Assembly: GCA_026874595.1 (NCBI GenBank)
Contig: CM049309.1
Span: 40,937,079 to 41,001,078 of the forward strand
DNA: 64,000 bases
DNA from: Sipunculus nudus
Lineage: Eukaryota; Annelida; Sipuncula; Golfingiida; Sipunculidae
Direction of reading: 5' to 3'
Positions within the stretch are counted from its first letter, which is position 1. The number at the start of each line of letters is the position of its first letter. Of this stretch, positions 48,590 to 59,345 are shown one piece after another. The notes below the pieces were generated by a model. It made no database searches, was not told the DNA's origin, and saw nothing but the letters and a program-made list of their open reading frames with translations. Made by a program: the position numbers and the translations under genes.

Positions 48590-48763
48590 GTGGCACAACT
48601 GTCCAAGTTTAAGTCAGGTGGTGGCTTGGGAATCAGCTTGGAGGGTACCGTGGACGTTGAAAACGGCCAGGAAGTCAGACCACACCATTATATTCATCGT
48701 GTGTTGAGCGACGGACCAGTTGGAATCAATGGCAAACTTAAAGAAGGAGATGAGTTGCTAGAG
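48590..48763 (+). CDS. MPDZ: Exon: N-terminal two-thirds of PDZ4
   Basis: The exon follows ggttcatttacag and ends CTAGAG|gtaaag. It has 58 codons, phase 0 at both ends. It reads VAQLSKFKSGGGLGISLEGT, a variable loop (VDVENGQEVRPH), then HYIHRVLSDGPVGINGKLKE and GDELLE. The binding loop GLGISLE and the HxI(R/H)xVLxxGPVG pattern are those of MPDZ PDZ4. The loop between strands B and C is longer than in the vertebrate protein. The donor splits LLE|VNG, the same position as in PDZ3. The frame stays open 85 codons into the intron. Confidence 0.95.
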
Positions 48764-50148
48764 GTAAAGTTTCCCCTGAAGTTAGACAATTATCATTATT
48801 TAAATGAACCTAAAAAATCAAGTCCTTATCCAGATGAAATTTCCCCTTTCACCTTTATTACAGTGATGAGAATTTTGAGAGAAATAATTTGCATAGAGAA
48901 TATTCTTCCTCAGTCGTTTCTTGGTGGTAAATGTTTTCCTTTACACCTTCCATTTATACTCTTTATCAATGAGACAAAGGCCTCCTTATTTTTTTTCAAA
49001 GATAAAACTACTGATTAACAGCATTTGATGCTTATAATCTTAAAAATAGATATACTTCAAATAAAAACTTCAGAAGTTATATTATACATAATCAAGGAAT
49101 TTATTTCTTTCATAAATTATTAAATGCTGATATATTTCATGCTGGAAATTTGAATATTAAACAGAAATGATTATAATGTAAGGGGTGTATGGCATATTTC
49201 ATAATCTTAAATAGCTTTGAATGCCTAGACCAGTTGTAATATACTTAAGTTTCTCAGTTTTGCCTGGTCATACTGAAGCCATATATGATACAAGTTGGTT
49301 TACAAGTCTTGTACACGAAACTATTGATGACTGTAACTGTTCTCAAGACCATTTGACGAAAGGTGCCTGAGCAGTTGTTATTTAATGGGAGCGTGACCCT
49401 ATTTATGGGTCCTCAGGCTAGATTTTGGAATCATCATTGAAATCTAGGGCAGATGCCAATTAACACATTGCACATCTTATGACATTAATTATTGACCTGT
49501 GTCTCAGTTTTGCAAATCCATAATTTCTGATTGACTTGCAAGATTTTACAAGGACTTGCAAAATATGTACAAACTTTTTAGTACAAAGTTTGTAAATATA
49601 TTCAGAGTAATTGTGCATTTAATTTCTTCGTAAAGATGACTCATCGAGCTTTGGGTAGCTCTGATAAGAATTGATGTGATTATTGATAGCTGTTTCAAGA
49701 ATGGAAATAAAAAGTATTTGCAATCTTAATGGAACAGTCAGTGGTTCTTTATCTGCATTGCACAGAAAGCTTTGCAACAAGAATGTGAATTTGTATATAG
49801 ATATTTAAATTGTGAATCCAGTGAAGCTGAAGTATGCAGCCTGTATGATGGTTTCTCAAAGAAATTGGGGTATTATTGAGGCTATTTAGAAAAATGAGAC
49901 TTTCTTGTATTGACAGAGTATTGATTCTTCATCAATAACCTCATGTCAGTAATTAAAACTTACATTTTTTCCTATAATAAGCTTGAATTTAATAAATGTT
50001 CAGTTGCCAAACTGTTGGATAATAGATATTGACATTTCTGTTGACAGTCAGCCCTAGTCAGTTGGATGTTACTGTATATATGTCATTGTGGTTGTTTGGA
50101 GCTTCACATTGAGCTGCAAGATCCCTGAGTCTCTTGTTCTTTTTACAG
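48764..50148 (+). other. Intron within PDZ4 (1.4 kb)
   Basis: Phase-0 intron at LLE|VNG. The exon frame continues open to 49018. No repeat or other feature was recognised. Confidence 0.85.
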
Positions 50149-50592
50149 GTAAATGGTCAGCAGCTACTAGGTTTGAATCACATGGACCTAGTTAAGATAT
50201 TAAAGGAGCTGCCTCAACATGTGCGTATCGTGTGTGCTCGACGCACGGAAAAGGCTCAATCGGACTTCCACTATGCACAAAGTTCCCAAGATCAGTTCTT
50301 CCACTCCGTTACCCTACCACCCCCAGTTTACACAACCACCGTTACCACCACCTCCACCGAGCTCACTGCGGGTGTGACCAGTATCACTGCATCAGGTCTC
50401 GCTGACCGTCTAGTGAAAGCAAAATCTGAACAATCGTTGGCCACTAATGCTGTCGGAGATCCATCCCTCAGTAAGGGAAAATCGAGGTCTCTTGAGCCGC
50501 TGACTAAGCTGGCCATGTGGAGTGATGAAGCTGTCACCGTGGAGTTACTCAAGGGAGATCGGGGACTCGGCTTCAGTATCTTAGATTACGAG
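50149..50592 (+). CDS. MPDZ: Exon: end of PDZ4, PDZ4-PDZ5 linker, start of PDZ5
   Basis: This is the longest exon (148 codons, phase 0 at both ends), between ctttttacag and TACGAG|gtaggt. It completes PDZ4 with VNGQQLLGLNHMDLVKILKE and LPQHVRIVCARR. The first residue of helix B is His, as in human PDZ4 and typical of class I ligand binding. A linker of about 70 residues is rich in Thr, Ser and Val (TTTVTTTSTELTAG), with a basic stretch (KGKSRSLEPLTKLAMW). PDZ5 then starts: AVTVELLKGDRGLGFSILDYE. The LAMW and GLGFSILDY motifs match MPDZ at the same place. Confidence 0.95.
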
Positions 50593-53200
50593 GTAGGTAC
50601 ACTGTTATCTGATTGTATTTGTTGTTTTGTGTGACCTTTTATATCTGATGTCCACCAAATAAAATTTGGATTGAAGTTATGATTTCAGTCGGTCTCTTTG
50701 TCTGTGTCCAAAAGATTTATGGATGAATGTCAATGGGATATATTACGTGTAAACAGGGGATTCTGTTGCTGATTCACTCTCCAGTTTGTAATCCATTCTG
50801 TAACTCTCTTAAATGTACATAAAAATATGTCTTTCTCATGCTATTAGTTCAGTTTGACTGAACACAAATGTTTCCTGGCAAAACCGTTCTGGCACATGGA
50901 CTTGCGATCTCCAGTTTGCCTGTTTATACATTGTGATGGATCTGTGTCTGCAAGTAAACACGGTCCATGTGTGTCCGTTTACAATAACAAGACACATGAC
51001 ATGATGTCTGATCTTGAGAATGCTTGACAACTCTGAAACCAGGAGAAGAAACATGAAAGAAGAAACACAGATGGACACTCTTTGGAAGGTTGAGAAACCA
51101 TGATTTGTGAAGTTGAGTGTAACAGCAACCAGGTGGCGTGCGCACTGCTATATGCTGTGGAATTTTCGCGTATTTTTCATTTTACAGTATAAGGGCAGTT
51201 TGAATTTTCACGCAAATTCATATGTAAGGTTATTAATTGTGTATCAAATTATTAAATATTTACAAAAGACAGGTTTGTAACTTAACCTACATCCCACCTA
51301 ACAACTGTCGGGTGACCGCTTACCTGCCGGGGGCAACTTGTCGAATACTGTGACCGCAAGGTGTGAACAACACGTAATTAATCAGGACTAATCATGTTTG
51401 ATGATGCAATGGTGCCGCAACCAGCTATGTTGCTTGACATCTGAGTAAGTTGTAGACATTCTCTTCAACAACAATTTTGATTATACTAACCAGAAGCAGC
51501 TGACTATGTCTGAACAACAAACAGAACTGACAACATTCGCAGGTCGCTCTCAGCTCAGTTGTACTTTAAAGCTATGGGAAGGGCTAGGGGTGTCTTAAAA
51601 GGCTACTTATTGTTTCACAGTTGTTTCTGCAAATCACTATAAATGAGACAGGGTCTTTATCGAGCTATGAACTTTTATATGTTTTCTCTAACATTCTGGT
51701 TGAAGAAGCCTCAATTCAAGTGACCATGCGCGGAGGGATTACCAAGCCTCCATGACTGTGTGTCAGGCAAGAATGCTGCAATATTTCGAAAGATCAGATC
51801 GAATTTATGCATGTTCTTATTTTAGCGCAAATCTAGCTCCCGCTAAAAGCACAAAAATTAAAACCCCGCTAACAAAACCTCTTCAACAGTATGTTTATGC
51901 CCAGTGCAAGCTTTTTTGCCACTTCAGTACAGGAGTAAGCAGACAGTTTTAGAACAATGTATTAACAAATACCAAAATTTATGGAGAACACACTAAAGTT
52001 CATGTATATTTAACATACCTGGTATGTGAATAGGTCCCTTTAACATGTGTCAAATTAAGGAGGCACAAGCTTGAAAAACATGTTTTTATTAAATGTGTTG
52101 TGTAGACGTATCAGTTGGTTTTGAAAGAAATTATAAAATATATAAAAGTAAAGAAATAGATGATTGCTAAACACAAAAGGTTGGTGGTTACTGTGTGAGC
52201 TAAACCAGATTGTCTTGGCAGGTTACCTGATAAACAGCCATCAAAATCTAATCGCCAAATATTAACTGTATTGATCTATGATGAAGTCAACAATTCTGCC
52301 GTGGTTATTGCTTGCTGAAGTAATTTTCTGATGTGGGATTTATTGATTTTGTTCATTTAACTAGAAAATTTAAGAGCAGGGATCACATGGGACATGTTTT
52401 GTTGAGCAGATGCGTCATTTCTCCAAAGTCATCTTATTGTATTTTACCAGTTTCTGTAAATTGCTTTATAAAAAATATGATGATTGCAGATAGCGTTTTT
52501 ACTTCATGAAAATCTCATATGGCAAATTGAGGACTAGATGAATGTATTATTTGTTGTTCCATTATTTCTTTTAATTCAGAATGTTGACTCTTAATGCTGG
52601 ATAATGATATGTTACATTTCTGTCTATTCCAGTCGATGCAGTGAAATCTTTAAAATGTTATATTTTAATATTTTATTTAAGTCATCTTATCTTGTCTCTG
52701 AGGGAGCTCATTAATTCATAGCATGCCATGACATATGATGTTCCCATTTATTGAATTATCCTTATTTATTAATGATGAAGTTAAGATGACACTTATATAA
52801 CAGGCTTTGTCATGTCACAGCACACACATATAGCAGCTCTGTAGTCAGCCACTGGTCTGTGCTTGTGCTGATTTTAAAATGTTATGAAACCTAGGCAGGA
52901 TCCAAAATGGTTTTGTTTTATACAATTTAAATTACCTAAATAAATAACAAATTCATAGTCAATAATTTTAAACTTTTTCTTAAGCTTTTGAAAGGAGCAT
53001 GTGGTTTTATCTGTTTCTAATATGTTTTTATTATTTTCATATGTTTTAAATATTTTCATATGTTCTTAATATTTTCAAATGTTCTTAATATTTTCATGTG
53101 ATCTTTATATTTTCATATGCTATTAATATTTTCATGTGATCTTAATATTTTTTTATGCTATAAATAATTTTTATATGTTCTTTATATTTTCTTTATATAG
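50593..53200 (+). other. Intron within PDZ5 (2.6 kb)
   Basis: Phase-0 intron between SILDYE and DPMNP. Its last 165 bases are an AT-rich array of about 20-bp units. The rest shows no recognisable element. Confidence 0.85.
53035..53195. repeat. AT-rich 20-bp array abutting the PDZ5 exon acceptor
   Basis: TTCATATGTTCTTAATATT-like units of about 20 bp repeat seven or eight times, with TATG/TGTG and CTTAAT/CTATAAAT variants. The array runs into the T-rich tract and acceptor (ctttatatag) of the exon at 53201. Confidence 0.88.
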
Positions 53201-53449
53201 GATCCTATGAATCCGTCTCAGACTGTGATAGTAATACGAAGCCTTGTGCCGGGAGGTGTCGCTCAGCTAGACGGACAGTTAGTGCCCGGGGACCGACTTA
53301 TGTTTGTAAATGATATTCATCTTGAGAACGCTACATTAGATGAAGCCGTTCAAGCCCTGAAGGGGGCACCACGAGGTATTGTACGGATCGGAGTCGTCAA
53401 ACCATTACCTTTACCAGAGATCGGGGAAACCAGTACAGATGAAGCATTG
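53201..53449 (+). CDS. MPDZ: Exon: remainder of PDZ5
   Basis: The exon follows ctttatatag and ends GCATTG|gtatgt. It has 83 codons, phase 0 at both ends. It reads DPMNPSQTVIVIRSLVPGGV, then LVPGDRLMFVNDIHLENATL, then helix B (DEAVQALKGAPRG) and the last strand (VRIGVVKPLPLPE). This is almost the vertebrate MPDZ PDZ5 pattern (TVIIIRSLVPGG, GDRLMFVND, EEAVEALKGAP, VRIGVAKPLPL) and is clearly closer to it than to PATJ. A 20-bp AT-rich array ends only about 20 bases upstream of the acceptor. Confidence 0.96.
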
Positions 53450-53911
53450 GTATGTACATCAGATTTTTTTTACATTTTAGTTTAATTACTATTTAATTCA
53501 AAATATATCAAAATGATATCAAAATATTTAATATCAAAATGCCATACTTCTTTATTTGAGCTCAAGAATTTGAACATAAAAATTGCTAATAAAATAGTAT
53601 CCTCTCTCATAGGCTGATCATTAACGAATGAGCATTGGGCATGCAAACTTTTTTCAGGTTGCATGTAAGATAATAAAGGGTTGAGCAATAAATGTAGCAC
53701 TAACATATATGGAAATTGATTTGTTGTCAAATAATTTAGAAATAGATTGACATTCAGTCAGTGCATGTGGTATCTGGGTCTGGTGATTTTCTTGTAAACT
53801 AGTCACAAAGTATTCTGATGTTATATATTTTTGAGTAAATTGTCAAGAACGTTTGATATAATGGGTGGAAGTGGAAGGGGCTCTTTTTTTTTACCAGGAG
53901 CCTGTTTCCTT

Positions 53912-53926
53912 GGGGGGGGGGGGGGG
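53912..53926. repeat. G15 homopolymer
   Basis: Fifteen consecutive G residues in the intron after PDZ5. Confidence 0.95.
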
Positions 53927-54623
53927 TAATAATCCTACATCCATTAATTTCATATTTTGTTGTTTTCAGATAAGTTTTATAATTTGAACATTTTTTTATG
54001 TTTTTATTAAATCCACAGTGAGTTGCTACAACCATGGCAGGCTAGTTGGGAAATGATTGTTTAACACTGCACTCTGCAGAAACAGGACCTCTTTTTCAGT
54101 CCTTATTAATTGAAGTACTTGTGTGTGACAACGGTGAGGAGTTTAGCTCTAACAAGGACAAGCTCGTGTTGGTTTGACGCTACAGTCCTAATGGTTTTCC
54201 TGGCGGTGTACTAGAGGTTAAAATCCTGCAGGGCTTACAAGTGTGCACACTGATTAAGTGCCAGAGGCGTTTAATATTAAATGAGCAGGGGGCCTGGCGT
54301 GCTGTGAATTTAAGATGTGTTCAAAGGAGGCTAGCAGATGATCTGTCTTGTGTTCTTGATATATACCTCTAGACATCATATACCATTTAATATAGTGTGG
54401 GTGGAATTTTGTTAATGAGGGTTTCTATTTGTGACATTTGCAAAATGGAAATAATCGCCAAAATGAAACCCTTGTGAATATGACCCCTCATCTACACATA
54501 TAATCAATCATTTAGATGATAGGCTCATTGGAACTATATGTATTTCATTCACCTAACCAAGCCTGTAGGTGTAAAAATTTAAGGCAAAGATTGATATTAT
54601 AAGGCCAAAAAAATAAGAGTCAT

Positions 54624-54834
54624 AATTCTCAGGCACCGTCAGCGTCAATTTTAACCCCCCGCATCAAAAATTTTTATTTTGATGTTCATCTTTCAAGAAG
54701 ATATAAAATAATGCTATTTTGATAAGATTTCCTTTGTAATGTAGTAATTTACCAGTTAAGCAAAAAATTGTTATTTTCATGCTTGTTCATGATCATATGA
54801 CATTTTTATCAAAACATATTGTTACCTGTAAATA
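54624..54834. repeat. Diverged relative of the 22931-23192 MITE
   Basis: AATTCTCAGGCACCG, TTTTAACCCCCCGCAT, TTCATCTTTCAAGAAG and GATCATATGACATTTTTATC follow the same order as in the element at 22931. The right terminal inverted repeat is not evident. Confidence 0.72.
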
Positions 54835-55721
54835 AAAAATAGACATGATAAATGATATCTGATCTTTCGTATTATCTGCCTATACGGAGGACAAGACTTT
54901 CTGCTCATTCTTTTGGCCCTCTTCAATTCGTTAAGATTAAACACGTGCATGTTAAATAACCAATGGATATGTTATGTGTAGGATACTGCGTGATAAGATC
55001 TTGAAAATTGATCCCTCTGAAACAATGAAAAAGTAAAAATCATGAAATATTAGTCTGGCATATATGAATGCAACCACGGTATACCCATTTCTCCAGAAAT
55101 AGTAAACCAGTTACTTAGATTGGTCTCTTAAATAATCTAACTGCAAAATAGAGAGTTCATTACGCTTTGTTTGAATACCATTGATAACACTGGTCTTAAA
55201 TGTTAAGAGGAAGCAACAAGAAATGTTGTGGGTTACTTGTTGAAAACTGCATTGGAGATGAAACATAGAATGAGAAATTGTTTAGACCACTTTGTGATAT
55301 ATTCTTATGACAAGCTTTGCTGAATATAATATTGATGATATTCACTGATAATAGTGTCTGTTTCCAATTACTGGGAGAGGACATAGACATATTGTCTGAA
55401 TTTCTTGTCTTTGACACTATAAAAGAGCCATAATTATAAAACGTGTACAAATGATGTTTTATTTTTTATTCTCTAAAAGGTTAATAGTTTAGTGCATTTT
55501 ATCAGCTGTTCATGTTTTACTTTTAATATTAATTTTTCTTGAGATAACTGAAATTGTTAAAAATACTAAGTTCACTTTTTCCTTAGATCCATCCCTCCGT
55601 AGACAGATATTTATTCAGTTTAGTTAGTCTTATCCCCTGAAGTAAAAACATTTCTACTAATATCCTCTCATTTGAATCAATTTACCTGATAGTTCTGCAT
55701 GTTCTTTATTTTTGCCTACAG

Positions 55722-56054
55722 GTGGCAGCACCCGACACTGAGCTACCTCCACCACTGCCTCCATCACCATCACCACCGCCATCATTACCCCCTCCCCTCC
55801 CAGACGCCCCACCCCCCAGCTCCACACCACCCATATCACCCCTTTCCAGCCCAACCTTGCCAGTAATACCAGCCCCGTCATATGAAAGTGCTGTGTTAGA
55901 ACCCTTACGTGACACCAATACAGAATTAGCAATAAATTCAAGGGTTGCCTCAGAAGAGGTGATCCTACAGAGCCCGCCAGGACAAACCCATCTGCAGACT
56001 AGCCCTGTTCATGAGGAGGTTCAGCTACAGACCATTACACCACTATCTCCACAG
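55722..56054 (+). CDS. MPDZ: Exon: proline-rich linker after PDZ5 (3' end ambiguous)
   Basis: An open frame in phase 0 follows tgcctacag. It opens VAAPDTELPPPLPPSPSPPP and continues proline/serine-rich for about 55 residues, then Glu/Gln/Thr-rich to the stop at 56067-56069. It contains two PPLP motifs, at exon residues 10-13 and 24-27. No domain is present, so assignment rests on the acceptor, the phase and codon-like composition. Three donors are possible: CACAG|gtacag (exon to 56054, 111 codons), ACAG|gtgcag (to 56060, 113 codons) and GTGCA|gtgagt (to 56065, phase 2). Alternatively, reading to the stop codon would make this a terminal exon of a short isoform. I recognise no downstream exon in the window. 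Confidence 0.75.
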
Positions 56055-56288
56055 GTACAGGTGCAGTGAGTGTGGCTGCCTATATGGTCTCACCTGCCTG
56101 TAGCTGTTGTTTTGTATTTTGTTGTGTTTTGTGCACCTGTTGTTAATTATGTCGTTATCTAGTTGAGTTTGTAAGATTGTTGTGTTGGTATGCATTAAAC
56201 GGGCATCAGTCTTAACCCTTGAGCCGTTACATTGCGGTGTATTTGTTGTATAACAACGATTTTTATACTACTGAGAACTAATAAATAG

Positions 56289-56311
56289 AACAAGAGCCAG
56301 TGGCTCTTGTT
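56289..56311. repeat. 23-nt perfect palindrome
   Basis: The arm AACAAGAGCCA (56289-56299) is followed by a single G and its exact reverse complement TGGCTCTTGTT. It lies about 220 bases after the stop codon of the proline-rich frame. Confidence 0.93.
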
Positions 56312-57624
56312 ATAGTTGTTCAAATTGCCAGCAGATGGCAGTATAAGCCAAAGGTTTCACCAAGTGAATCACCAGCTTGGTTTGAACTGTAATAAAATTA
56401 TACAATTATTAATATATTATATATTCCACGATGTCCCACCTCAAATAAGTTATCATGGGCTATCAAAATGTACTTCAATGAAACCTGCATTAACTCTTTA
56501 CTTTCAAGCAGAGTATTCTTCCCTGAATACATTAACCCTTAAGTATCCTCAACATTCTGGTGTAGGTATGTGAACTGATTATTGTCCAGAATGATATTTT
56601 GCAACTTTCAAATACAATGTAAACTTTGATACCAGTAACCCACCATATTCTGATAGTTATTTTTAAAACAAACTACAAAGAGATATGCAGCATTAGGAGG
56701 GGTTTCCAGTTTATAGAGCTGCTTGTAATTTTGTTTTATATAAGAAAAAGAAAACAGGAACTTCTGATATTATTGATTAAAGTCATTCATGTCTGATTCT
56801 TATTCTTTATTATTCATTTGAAATCTATATTTTTTTAGATTATTATATTTTCTATTTCTTGTATCATCAGGGGATATAAAAGCTTTCATTTCTGTAGGGC
56901 ATTATTTCATTTGAAATCTCTAAATGCAGTGTACTCATTAGGGTTTAATTTGCCAAAAATATCATAAACCGAAAAATAGGAGTAGAATCTATACAATACA
57001 ATACAGTTGTAGATATTTCCGTTTGCCTGTCAGATGTTATTTATCCCAGATTTGTGTGGGAATTAATCTTTATAAACCAAAGAAAATTGGTTTGCTTTTA
57101 TGATTCATTTACATTGTCAGCAGAATGTCAACTATAAAGGTTTTGCCGTTTTGTCATTTTTGATATTTAAGCATTGTATTGTTATAGACTGTATGGACTG
57201 ATTAGTTATCAGACATGCTGTCTGCACAAGTCATCTACAATTGTCTGCGTGGAGAGCACACCAAACAATATCGGTGTCACAGCTGATCGCAACTCACAAA
57301 CAAGCTGGTTTATATCATATTCCCGAGTTAACGACTAAGGGATTTACCACAATTAAACAGACCCTGAGCTAAGGGCTGTCAGCTATGTGATGTGAATTGA
57401 TGTATGAACGACATGCATGCGGCTTGATGTGGGTTTGCTGGATTTCAGATTGCTTCCTCATTGATGGGAATTTATACATGTATTGATCTGAATATGGAAG
57501 AAAGCATCACTGCACTTGTGTTTATTAGGTTTGCTTGAAATAATTGATTTCTCCTTACGGTCTTTTCATAAAATCAATAGAATTATACAGGACTTGAATA
57601 CCAGATAAGTCTATACCACAGCAG

Positions 57625-59345
57625 AAACAGATGGTTACCTTGTAACAGCAGAGAGGGTAACATGAGAAGTATGAGACATGTTAACCATAGCAGCAGTAAA
57701 GTCTTCACATAGTAACCATATTATCACAGGTAGTAACATAAAGTAACACATATTGACACAGTGAACAGTCACAGGTGGAATTATGGAGACAAGGTCAGGT
57801 GGTATCTTGGAAAACAGACAGATTGTAATATGGTTATAGTCTCAGGTGGTACCATGGAGGGGTGGGGGGGACCTGATATAGGTAGTTACATGGGTCATAG
57901 TCACATGTACCAGTTACAGGTGGTACGTGGGGAACAGTCACTGGTGGTAACACAGGGAACAGTCACAGGTGGCAATATAGTGACCAGTCACAAGGGGTAA
58001 CATGGGAACAGTTACAAGTAACATAGAGAATAGTAACAGCTAGGTTGTAACAGGGAACAGTTGCATGTGGTAATGTGGTTACAGTCACAGATTGAAACAT
58101 GTTTAACAGTCACAGGTGGTAGCATGGTTACAGTCACAGTTAAGTAACATGATAAACAGTCACAGGTTTTAACATAAGTGACAGTCAGAGTGGTAACATA
58201 TGGAACAGTGACAGATGATAACATTAAGAACAGTGACAGGTGGTCTCATGGGGAACAGTCACAGGTGGTAACATAGGGAACAGTCACCAATGGTTACATG
58301 GTTACAGTCACAGATGGTAACATGATAAACAGTCCCAGGTGGTAACATGGTTACAATCATAGACAGTAACATGATGAACAGTCACAGCTTTTGACATAGT
58401 TGACAGAGTGGTAACATATGGAACAGTGACAGATGATAACACTAAGAACAGTGACAAGTGGTCACATGGGGAACAGTCACAAGTAGTAACATAGGGAACA
58501 GTCACGGATGGTAACATGATAAACAGTCCCTGGTGGTAACATGGTTACAGTCACAAGTGGTTACATGATAAACAGCCAGAGGTTTTAACATAGTTGACAG
58601 TCAGAGACAGTAACATAGGGAACAGTGAAAGATAGTACAATGGAGAACAGTCACAGTGGTAACATGGGGAACAGTCACAGGTGGTAACATAGGGAACAGT
58701 CACAGATGGTAACATGATGAACAGTCCCTGGTGGTAACATGGTTACAGTCACAAGTGGTTACATGATAAACAGCAAGAGGTTTTAACATAGTTGACAGTC
58801 AGAGACAGTAACATAAGGAACAGTGAAAGATAGTACAATGGAGAACAGTCACAGTGGTAACATGGGGAACAGTCACAGGTGGTAACATAGGGAACAGTCA
58901 CAGATGGTAACATGATAAACAGTCCCTGGTGGTAACATGGTTACAGTCACAAGTGGTTACATGATAAACAGCAAGAGGTTTTAACATAGTTGACAGTCAG
59001 AGACAGTAACATAAGGAACAGTGAAAGATAGTACAATGGAGAACAGTCACAGTGGTAACATGGGGAACAGTCACAGGTGGTAACATGGGGAACAGGCACA
59101 GGTGATAACATAGGGAACATGCAGTCACAGATGGTAACATAGAGAACACTCAACAGTCACAGGTGGTTAATCAGGGAACAGTCACAGGTGGTAACATGGG
59201 AACTCTCAAAGGTTGTAACATATAGACCTGTCACAGGTGGTAATATGGTGAATAATCATAGGTGGTAATGTAGGTACCAGTTACATTTGATAACATAGTG
59301 GTAACATGGGGAACACATGCAGGTGGTAACAAGTAGAACAGCAAG
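57625..59345. repeat. 1.7-kb minisatellite (about 25-bp units) with 198-bp higher-order repeat
   Basis: Roughly 65 units of AACAGTCACAGGTGGTAACAT with variants (TGGTTACAGTCACA, GATAAACAGTC, AGGTTTTAACATAG). From about 58541 to 59130 a block of eight units repeats as a whole: ATGGTTACAGTCACAAGTGG occurs at 58541, 58739 and 58937, a period of 198. Repetitive open frames on both strands in this stretch are by-products. Confidence 0.94.

Larger units (their letters stand above)
53450..55721 (+). other. Intron between PDZ5 and the proline-rich exon (2.3 kb)
   Basis: Phase-0 intron with a G15 run (53912-53926) and a diverged relative (about 54624-54834) of the MITE at 22931-23192. Nothing else was recognised. 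Confidence 0.8.
7049..56065 (+). other. MPDZ: Partial multi-PDZ scaffold gene, MPDZ/MUPP1-like (gene-level span)
   Basis: Eleven exons on the plus strand join in frame (junction phases 0,0,1,0,1,1,0,0,0,0) and encode PDZ2, PDZ3, PDZ4 and PDZ5 in the order found in MPDZ/MUPP1. The carboxylate-binding loops read GLGF, GLGI, GLGI and GLGF. In vertebrates MPDZ and PATJ are cytoplasmic scaffolds at tight junctions and the apical Crumbs-PALS1 complex; MPDZ also binds receptors such as 5-HT2C. That role is family knowledge, not visible here. The L27 domain, PDZ1 and everything after PDZ5 lie outside the window or were not recognised. About 735 residues are encoded, against roughly 2000 for a full MPDZ. 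PDZ3 and PDZ5 look more like MPDZ than PATJ, but a protostome could carry a single co-orthologue annotated as Patj. Confidence 0.93.

Noticed and set aside
57625-59345. CRISPR-like array of 25-bp repeats
   Set aside because: Units are directly adjacent without unique spacers, vary among themselves and lie in a eukaryotic intron. It is a minisatellite.
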